From assembly GCA_028719265.1 (NCBI GenBank), contig JAQUKF010000012.1:1-17758 (forward strand): a stretch of DNA of 17,758 bases, read 5' to 3'. The translations under genes were made by a program, and so were the position numbers. The DNA comes from Candidatus Omnitrophota bacterium (lineage in GTDB: Bacteria; Omnitrophota; Gorgyraeia; Gygaellales; Profunditerraquicolaceae). The notes beneath the pieces are model-generated. The model ran no database searches and had not been told where the DNA came from. It saw only the letters and a list, made by a program, of their open reading frames with translations. Shown here in pieces: positions 12,432 through 17,758 of this stretch (the first letter of the stretch is position 1; each line of letters starts with the position of its first letter).

Positions 12432-15224
12432 CTATTTGACTGCCTTAAGGCAGTTGTCGCAGATCAATGGGTGCGCCGGGTCGCTGCCGACCTTCAGGAA
12501 ATAATTCCAGCAGCGCGGGCATTTGACGCCCTCGGCCCTGAAGGCCTCTATCCTTATTTCTTCGTCCAAGCCCTCATCCTTCGCCACTTCCACCTGCGAA
12601 ACCTTGAAAATCTCACATAGCTCGGTATCCAAGCTTCGTAAGAATGTATAACGTTCTTGGCTTTTTGTCAACAATTTTATTCTTGCGTCAAAAGAACTGC
12701 CAATCTGGCCTTTCCCGCGCAGTTCCTCCAGCACCTTGGCGGCTGACGGGATCTGCGATATCAGGTCGGCCATGCGCAAACGAATATCTTCCCGCAAAAC
12801 AGGATCATTTTTCGCAGGCCACTCCAGGAGGTGCACGCTCGGGATATTTCTTGATCCTTCATCCTTGGGCATATAATGCCATATCTCGTCCGCGGTAAAT
12901 GCCAGGATCGGCGCAACCATACGCACCAGGAGGCTCAATACTTCGAAAATAGCCGTCTGCGCGGAACGCCTCTCCGGTGTTTTTGCCCCATAGGTATAAA
13001 GCCGGCCCTTGACCATATCCAGGTAATACATCGAAAGCTGTTCATTACATAAATCATATATGTGTTTATAAGCCTTATGGAAAGCAAAAGAATCGTAGGC
13101 CTTCCCTGCCTCCTCCAATACCGACTTTGCCTCCTGGATTATCCATTTATCTATCATCCTCAAAGAATCATATCCCAGCTTATCTTTGCCGGGGTCAAAA
13201 TCAAAAAGGTTGCTTAACATGAACCTGGCCGTGTTACGGATCTTGCGGTAAGCCTCCGAAAGCCTGCTCAGGATCTCTTTGGAAATACGGATATCTTCGT
13301 TATAATCGCTTGAGGCTACCCACATCCTCAGGATATCCGCGCCGTAATCCTTGATGATCTCAAGAGGAGATTTAACATTGCCCTGGGATTTCGACATCTT
13401 CCGGCCTTCCCCGTCAACTACGAAACCATGGGTAAGCACGTTTTCAAAAGGCGGCCTGCCGTCAATGGCTATCCCCGGGATGATCGAAGACTGAAACCAT
13501 CCTCTGTGCTGGTCAGATCCCTCAAGGTACAACTGCGCGGGCACTCCCCCCAAATCATCTCTCTTCTTCAATACCGCCTGAGAACTTACCCCCGAATCGA
13601 ACCAGACATCCAGGATGTCCGCCCCGCGGGAAAAGCTTTTTCCTTTTTTGCACACCGGGCAGATCAGGCCGTCCGGGATGAAATCTTTTATGTCGCGGCT
13701 GAACCAGCAGTCAGAACCTTCCTTACCGGCAAATTCCGCGAATTTCGCGATCACCCTGCTGTCAAAAAATTCTTCCTTGCACTCCGCGCAGACCAAGGCC
13801 GGCACCGGAACACCCCAATATCTCTGGCGGCTAAGGCACCAATCCGGCCGCGATTCCACCATCGCCGAGATCCTCTCTCTGCCGGATACGGGTATCCAGG
13901 TCACATTGTTTTTTATAGCCTCAAGCACTTTCCTGCGCAGGCGGTTATGGTCAATATTCAGGAACCACTGCTTGGTCGCCCGGAAGATTATCGGGCTCTT
14001 GCAGCGCCAGCAGTGCGGATAAGAATGGCTGATCTTCTGTTCCAACAGCAGCGCCCCGCCTGAATCCAGCTTCTCAATAATCGCCTTGTTGGCTTCGTAC
14101 ACGTTCTGGCCGGCAAACTCCGCACAGGTAGAATCAAACCTTCCCCTGGCGTCAACCGGCATCACGATATCCAGGCCGTACTTCAAACCCGTCTGGTAAT
14201 CCTCTGCGCCATGGCCGGGAGCGGTATGCACCAGTCCCGTCCCCTCTTCAGAGGATACATACTCCGCCAGCACCACCTTCCCCGTGCGCAGCCCGAAAGG
14301 ATGTTCATAAAGCGCCCCCTCCAGATCTTTACCCCTGAACTGTTTTATTATTTCGTATTTGGCGATACCCATTTGTTCCAGAACGGGCAGGCGTACATCG
14401 GCGATCACCAAATTACCCTTATCCGTCTTAATATAGGAATAGTCGAATTCCGGATGCACCGCCACCGCGACATTGGCGAGCAATGTCCAAGGGGTGGTCG
14501 TCCAGATCGCCAGGTGGCTGTCATCCAGCCATGACCCCTCTTTCTTTAGCCTGAATTTTACGAATACCGACGGAGAAACATGCTCCTCGTATTCCACCTC
14601 CGCCTCCGCCAGGGCGGTTTCGCATTTAAAACACCAGTTCACCGGCTTAAGCCCGCGGACGATATAACCCTTGCCCGCGTCGTATAGTTTATCGAAAGCC
14701 CTGATGATCGACTCTTCATATTCGTGGCTTAATGTCAAATACGGCCTTTCCCAATCACCGAATACCCCCAGGCGCTTAAATTGCTCCTTCTGGTTAGAGA
14801 CATGCTTGATAGCGTAATCATGGGCCTTTTTCCTGAATTCGAGCTGGGAAATCTGGTGTTTCGGTATCTTAAGCTCCTTGAACAGTTGATGTTCGATAGG
14901 CAGGCCGTGGCAGTCCCAACCCGGGACATAAGGGGAATCATGCCCCCGCATGGTCTTGTATTTTACGACGATGTCCTTCAGGATCTTATTTAAGGCATGG
15001 CCGGTATGGATATCCCCGTTGGCATAAGGAGGACCGTCGTGAAGAACATATCTTCCCTTTGCGGGTTTCTTTCTGATAAGCCCGTAGATATCCAATTTGC
15101 GCCAATTCTCCAGCATCAGGGGCTCCCGCCTGGGAAGCTCCGCCCTCATCGCAAATTCCGTCTTGGGAAGATTCAGGGTATGCTTGTATTCGGAACCGTT
15201 ATTCTTGTTGTTCTCTGGCTTCAT
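12432..15224 (-). CDS. ileS: Isoleucyl-tRNA synthetase
   Basis: This class I enzyme charges tRNA-Ile in the cytoplasm and edits misactivated valine. The 930-residue product (E. coli 938) has PYANGDIHTGHALNK with the HIGH-type motif as HTGH (73-76), PGWDCHGLPIE (101-111), the CP1 editing domain (about 190-400, with WTTTPWTL at 241-248), the DVWFDSG segment (539-545), SDQHRGWF (570-577) and KMSKS (609-613). The C-terminus carries a zinc-binding pair, CPRC (902-905) and CDNC (922-925). These features place it with ordinary bacterial IleRS of the IleS1 type. The ATG overlaps the mtnP stop by 4 nt. No T-box leader is seen, which fits its internal operon position. Confidence 0.98.
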   Translation of the reverse strand: MKPENNKNNGSEYKHTLNLPKTEFAMRAELPRREPLMLENWRKLDIYGLIRKKPAKGRYVLHDGPPYANGDIHTGHALNKILKDIVVKYKTMRGHDSPYVPGWDCHGLPIEHQLFKELKIPKHQISQLEFRKKAHDYAIKHVSNQKEQFKRLGVFGDWERPYLTLSHEYEESIIRAFDKLYDAGKGYIVRGLKPVNWCFKCETALAEAEVEYEEHVSPSVFVKFRLKKEGSWLDDSHLAIWTTTPWTLLANVAVAVHPEFDYSYIKTDKGNLVIADVRLPVLEQMGIAKYEIIKQFRGKDLEGALYEHPFGLRTGKVVLAEYVSSEEGTGLVHTAPGHGAEDYQTGLKYGLDIVMPVDARGRFDSTCAEFAGQNVYEANKAIIEKLDSGGALLLEQKISHSYPHCWRCKSPIIFRATKQWFLNIDHNRLRRKVLEAIKNNVTWIPVSGRERISAMVESRPDWCLSRQRYWGVPVPALVCAECKEEFFDSRVIAKFAEFAGKEGSDCWFSRDIKDFIPDGLICPVCKKGKSFSRGADILDVWFDSGVSSQAVLKKRDDLGGVPAQLYLEGSDQHRGWFQSSIIPGIAIDGRPPFENVLTHGFVVDGEGRKMSKSQGNVKSPLEIIKDYGADILRMWVASSDYNEDIRISKEILSRLSEAYRKIRNTARFMLSNLFDFDPGKDKLGYDSLRMIDKWIIQEAKSVLEEAGKAYDSFAFHKAYKHIYDLCNEQLSMYYLDMVKGRLYTYGAKTPERRSAQTAIFEVLSLLVRMVAPILAFTADEIWHYMPKDEGSRNIPSVHLLEWPAKNDPVLREDIRLRMADLISQIPSAAKVLEELRGKGQIGSSFDARIKLLTKSQERYTFLRSLDTELCEIFKVSQVEVAKDEGLDEEIRIEAFRAEGVKCPRCWNYFLKVGSDPAHPLICDNCLKAVK

Positions 15225-16078
15225 TTTAAATACTTACCTATAATTATATTCAAGTCACGCCTTACCTTTGCCGGGATGAATTTCTTATCCGTGACAATGG
15301 CGGATCCCAACGCCGAAGAGCATGCGCAACGCCTGACGTCCGGCATATCCTTGACCACTTTATAGATTATCTTCTTGGCGTTCTCCACATTCTTCTGCGA
15401 ATTGGCGATCACCATATCCAGGGTCACGCTTTCATGCTGAGGGTGCCAGCAGTCGTAATCAGTGATGCAGGCAAGGGTAGAATAGCAAATGCCCGCCTCG
15501 CGGCAAAGCCTGGCCTCGGCCATGTTCGTCATGCCGATAACATCCATCCCCCAGCTGCGGTAAAGTTTGCTTTCGGCCAGGGTAGAGAACTGCGGCCCCT
15601 CCATATTGATATAGGTGCCGCTTTTATGCATGCTTAAACCCAGCGAGCTTCCAGCCCCGTAGATCTGCGCGCAAAGCTCTGCGCAAACAGGATGGCTGAA
15701 AACTATATGACTGACTATCCCCTGGCTAAAAAAAGTCATCTCCCGCCCGTGGTTTGTACGGTCCACGAACTGGTCCACCACCACAAAATCCAGCGGCTTC
15801 ATCTCCTCTTTCAGGCTCCCGCAGGCGGTTACCGAAATTATCCGCTCCACCCCCAGCTTCTTCATCGCGAAGATATTTGCCCGGTAATTTATCTGGCTGG
15901 GGGATATCCGGTGTCCTGTTGCGTGGCGCGGCAGGAAAACCACCTCTTTACCCTCCAGCTTGCCTACCGTAAACCTGTCCGATGGCTGCCCGAAGGGGGT
16001 ACTTACCTTAATACGTTTTACGATCTTGATCCCCTCGATCTCGTATAACCCGCTGCCGCCAATAATCCCTATACGCAT
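15221..16078 (-). CDS. mtnP: S-methyl-5'-thioadenosine phosphorylase
   Basis: This enzyme splits methylthioadenosine, a by-product of polyamine synthesis and other SAM reactions, into adenine and methylthioribose 1-phosphate for salvage. The 285-residue product (human MTAP 283) has IIGGSGLYEIE (5-15), the phosphate-binding FLPRHATGHRISPSQINYRA run (48-67), TYINMEGPQFST (155-166), IGMTNMAEA (181-189) and ITDYDCW (205-211). Asp207 and Asp209 in DYD are the residues linked to adenine rather than guanine or inosine preference, favouring MTAP over PNP. A C-terminal CAC (251-253) resembles the CXC motif known from archaeal MTAP II. The ATG at 16078 has an AGGGGGAAG element six nt upstream (16085-16093). 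The upstream extension of the frame lies in proC and is not protein-like. Confidence 0.93.
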   Translation of the reverse strand: MRIGIIGGSGLYEIEGIKIVKRIKVSTPFGQPSDRFTVGKLEGKEVVFLPRHATGHRISPSQINYRANIFAMKKLGVERIISVTACGSLKEEMKPLDFVVVDQFVDRTNHGREMTFFSQGIVSHIVFSHPVCAELCAQIYGAGSSLGLSMHKSGTYINMEGPQFSTLAESKLYRSWGMDVIGMTNMAEARLCREAGICYSTLACITDYDCWHPQHESVTLDMVIANSQKNVENAKKIIYKVVKDMPDVRRCACSSALGSAIVTDKKFIPAKVRRDLNIIIGKYLK

Positions 16079-16094
16079 ATCTATCTTCCCCCTG

Positions 16095-16922
16095 CTATCT
16101 TTTTGACAATTCTCTTGCCCGCCCCCTGGCGGCCTGCGCCGCCTCCGACCAGGAGCCGTTGCCCACAAGTACTTTAAGCGCCGCTTCGGTCGTACCGCCG
16201 CGGGAGGTAACCATCCTGCGTAAATCCGCAGGAGAGCTGCCCGTCTCTATCAAAAGCTGAACGCTTGAAGCGGTGGTGCTCACCGCCAGTTCTAAAGCCA
16301 TCTTCGCCTCAAACCCCAAATCAAGCGCCGCTTGTTTCAACCTCTGTATATATTCATTCTTCCTCTCGGCTGTGATCTTTAAGGGGTCCAGCTTGTTGAA
16401 CTCCATATCGAAAAATATGTAGGCCGGCCCGCTGCCGGAAATAGCGGTTATGGAATCAATCATCTCCTCCTTGACCATCCAAACCTTACCGAGGATCTCG
16501 AACAATTCCTTGGCGGCCTCCAGGTCTTCATCCCCGGCGTAACTCCCCTTAGTCATCCCTGTTACCGAAGCGGAAATCTTAACCGCCATATTGGGCATCA
16601 CCCTGACCACCTTTGCGCCCTTAAGGACGTTCTCGATATAGCCTGTGGTTATCCCGGCGGCGATACTGATCAATAACTGACCCCGCAGAAGCGGCTTGAG
16701 CTCATCGAGCAAGACATCAAAATCCTGCGGCTTTACCGCCAATACCAAAACATCCGAATTGTCCACCAGGGTTGAAAGCAGCGTTTCGGTCTTTAATCCT
16801 TCGCCGGACGGCAGCTTCTGCCCATCCTTATCGAATACCCTGACTTCAAACAAGACCCTGGCGCCCAAGGCGATGGCGCTCCCCATATTCCCAAAACCTA
16901 TGATCCCCAGTCTTTTCTTCAT
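16095..16922 (-). CDS. proC: Pyrroline-5-carboxylate reductase
   Basis: ProC catalyses the last step of proline synthesis, NAD(P)H-dependent reduction of pyrroline-5-carboxylate. The 275-residue product begins with the Rossmann motif GIIGFGNMGSA (6-16) and has LAVKPQ (61-66), SIAAGIT (86-92), VRVMPNMA (107-114), ISGSGPAYIF (161-170) and the C-terminal signature VTSRGGTTEAA (238-248). Between the PAYIFFDMEF helix and KQAALDLGF there are about 20 extra residues (about 176-195, LDPLKITAERKNEY and so on) compared with E. coli ProC. The ATG at 16922 matches the usual family N-terminus; ATG at 16931 and TTG at 16940 (overlapping the yggS stop) are possible longer starts. It is 14 nt behind yggS. 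Confidence 0.94.
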   Translation of the reverse strand: MKKRLGIIGFGNMGSAIALGARVLFEVRVFDKDGQKLPSGEGLKTETLLSTLVDNSDVLVLAVKPQDFDVLLDELKPLLRGQLLISIAAGITTGYIENVLKGAKVVRVMPNMAVKISASVTGMTKGSYAGDEDLEAAKELFEILGKVWMVKEEMIDSITAISGSGPAYIFFDMEFNKLDPLKITAERKNEYIQRLKQAALDLGFEAKMALELAVSTTASSVQLLIETGSSPADLRRMVTSRGGTTEAALKVLVGNGSWSEAAQAARGRARELSKR

Positions 16923-16936
16923 TCCTGTCATACGCC

Positions 16937-17587
16937 TCAACCGAATATCGCCCTGCCTAAACGGATTATATCCGCCCCCTCTTCTATGGCTATCTCGAAA
17001 TCATCCGTCATGCCCATGGAAAGCGACCAGGACGGGTCCATCTTGTCGCGTAACTTCCTTAACTGCGCGAAATATTTCCTTGTCTCCTCGGCTTCATCGG
17101 TAAAAGGAGCAATAGTCATCAGGCCTTTGACCTTCAGGTTGTCCATGCGCAGGATTTCTCCAACAGCCTCCGGGAGCACTTGGGGGATAAACCCGGCCTT
17201 ACTCTCCTCCGGAGAGGTCTTTACTTCCAGCAGGATATCCTGGATCTTGCCTATCCTGGAGGCCTGCTTGTTGATCTGGCATGCCAGCTCAAGGCTGTCC
17301 ACTGAATGAATAAGGCTGAAAATCTTCAAGGCCTCCTTTACCTTATTCGTCTGGAGGCGGCCGATCATCTGCCAATCCGCCGAGGGGATCGAACGCGACT
17401 TTTCCCTTGCCTCCTGCACCCTGCTTTCCCCCAGATGCCTAAAGCCCGCCCCAAAGGCCTCCGTCACCTCTTCCAGGGAACGTCCTTTGGTAACGCAGAC
17501 CACGGTTATCTTCCGCGGATCCGTCTTGATCCTTGCGCAAGAAGCGGCAATGCGCTCTTCAACCCTTAAAATATTATCTTTGATCAT
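16937..17587 (-). CDS. yggS: PLP homeostasis protein YggS/PLPBP
   Basis: The product (216 residues, E. coli 234) is a single-domain fold-type III PLP-binding protein that affects vitamin B6 balance and amino-acid metabolism; no catalytic activity is known for the family. Lys34 in VCVTKGRS is the PLP-binding lysine. HLGESRVQEA (51-60) replaces the usual FGENYVQE form, and WQMIGRLQTNK (72-82) has Gln73 where the family signature normally has His (WHFIG). The C-terminal SMGMTDDFEIAIEEGADIIR region and RAIFG are standard. The pairing with proC is widespread in bacteria. The ATG has no Shine-Dalgarno sequence and lies only about eight nt behind the predicted transcription start. First gene of the long right-hand unit. 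Confidence 0.93.
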   Translation of the reverse strand: MIKDNILRVEERIAASCARIKTDPRKITVVCVTKGRSLEEVTEAFGAGFRHLGESRVQEAREKSRSIPSADWQMIGRLQTNKVKEALKIFSLIHSVDSLELACQINKQASRIGKIQDILLEVKTSPEESKAGFIPQVLPEAVGEILRMDNLKVKGLMTIAPFTDEAEETRKYFAQLRKLRDKMDPSWSLSMGMTDDFEIAIEEGADIIRLGRAIFG

Positions 17588-17601
17588 AAGCCGAAACGTT
17601 T

Positions 17602-17630
17602 ATTATACACAATAAATTTAAGGGGGTCAA
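17602..17630 (-). promoter_or_regulatory. yggS: Strong sigma70-type promoter of the yggS-proC-mtnP-ileS unit
   Basis: On the minus strand TTGACC (17630-17625) is 17 nt from a perfect TATAAT (17607-17602), 11 of 12 consensus bases with ideal spacing. Transcription would begin around 17594-17596, so the mRNA leader before the ATG at 17587 is only about 7-9 nt and has no Shine-Dalgarno sequence. This is the only convincing promoter upstream of the eight genes that follow. Confidence 0.82.
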
Positions 17631-17651
17631 TAAAAGAAGCTGGTTTTGTCA

Positions 17652-17706
17652 TTTAAGAATTAAAAGTGGACTGTTTTTAAAGGGATTTAAGTTTTAAAAG
17701 TGGACT
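17652..17706. repeat. Two 21-bp direct repeats with 34-bp period
   Basis: The copies are 17652-17672 and 17686-17706. Each is TTTAAG, two variable bases (AA or TT), then TTAAAAGTGGACT; 19 of 21 bases agree. Both copies are followed by a similar TTAAAGG stretch at slightly different distance. They lie in the 164-nt gap between yggS and the plus-strand start at the window edge. Repeats of this size near an end beginning TGTC (17647) recall the multiple terminal repeats of IS21-family elements; tandem operator sites are the alternative. Confidence 0.75.
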
Positions 17707-17743
17707 CCTTAAAGGCCCTTTTTCTGCCATACTTATCCTAAAA

Positions 17744-17749
17744 AGGAGG
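17744..17749 (+). promoter_or_regulatory. Strong ribosome binding site for a plus-strand gene
   Basis: AGGAGG is preceded by A-rich sequence and followed two nt later by an ATG. This spacing is short. TATCCT (17734-17739) is complementary to AGGATA (17747-17752) and CTCCTT (17705-17710) to AAGGAG (17743-17748), so the site could be hidden in a hairpin. Confidence 0.5.
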
Positions 17750-17751
17750 AT

Positions 17752-17758
17752 ATGAATA
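17752..17758 (+). CDS. Start of a divergent plus-strand gene, cut by the window edge
   Basis: Only ATG AAT and one further base are visible, so the product is unknown. The call rests on the AGGAGG directly upstream and on being divergent from yggS. If the direct repeats at 17652-17706 are a transposon end, this could be a transposase gene. Confidence 0.4.

Noticed and set aside
13428..14063. Open frame of 211 codons on the plus strand inside ileS
   Set aside because: Shadow of a fully conserved ileS segment, with no domain or start signal.
15225..15300. T-box riboswitch ahead of ileS
   Set aside because: ileS overlaps mtnP by 4 nt, leaving no leader for a T-box.
16079..16168. Upstream extension of mtnP into proC
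   Set aside because: The extension is an Arg/Gly/Pro-rich translation of the proC 3' end; MRIGIIGGSG is the normal MTAP N-terminus and has a ribosome binding site.

Overview
This window is a compact stretch of bacterial chromosome. Nearly all of it is coded on the minus strand, so the genes read from right to left. It has no plasmid, phage or CRISPR character. The gene set (rod-shape genes, lipoprotein processing genes and the start of a GspE/PilB-type assembly ATPase), the tight packing and the divergence from model proteins suggest an uncultured diderm lineage, perhaps Omnitrophota or a neighbouring phylum. That placement is inference from general resemblance; there is no rRNA or marker phylogeny here.

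Right block (about 9835-17630, minus): a strong sigma70-like promoter (17602-17630) sits almost on top of the start codon of yggS. Behind it follow yggS, proC, mtnP, ileS, a TraR/DksA-type zinc-finger gene, lspA, lgt and an rluD-type pseudouridine synthase gene. Most junctions overlap or are under 20 nt, so this looks like one transcription unit. It combines PLP homeostasis and proline synthesis, methylthioadenosine salvage, isoleucyl-tRNA charging, a probable RNA polymerase-binding regulator, two of the three steps of lipoprotein maturation, and rRNA modification.

Middle: a 274-bp gap (9561-9834) carries three tandem copies of a 55-bp repeat. Two copies form the same hairpin with a compensatory base-pair change. 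A promoter candidate abuts the repeats and leads into a coiled-coil membrane protein gene that overlaps aroA.

Left block (398-7365, minus): a second near-consensus promoter (7337-7365) precedes mreB, mreC, mreD, mrdA (PBP2), rodA and a B12-binding-type radical SAM gene. Three of the five junctions overlap by 4 nt (mreC/mreD, mrdA/rodA) or 1 nt (rodA/radical SAM). This is the elongasome: MreB filaments, MreC/MreD scaffold, the RodA glycosyltransferase and the PBP2 transpeptidase. A separate promoter candidate serves the gene cut off at the left edge.

Right edge (17631-17758): AT-rich DNA with two near-identical 21-bp direct repeats 34 bp apart, followed by a strong plus-strand ribosome binding site and an ATG at the last bases. 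This may be the left end of an IS21-type element or the control region of a divergent gene; too little is visible to decide.

No clearly new system is present. The items most worth a second look are the hairpin repeat cluster, the right-edge repeats, the MreC-like coiled-coil protein next to the mre operon, the radical SAM gene without its usual partner, the two-cysteine variant of the Lgt signature and the insertion in ProC.
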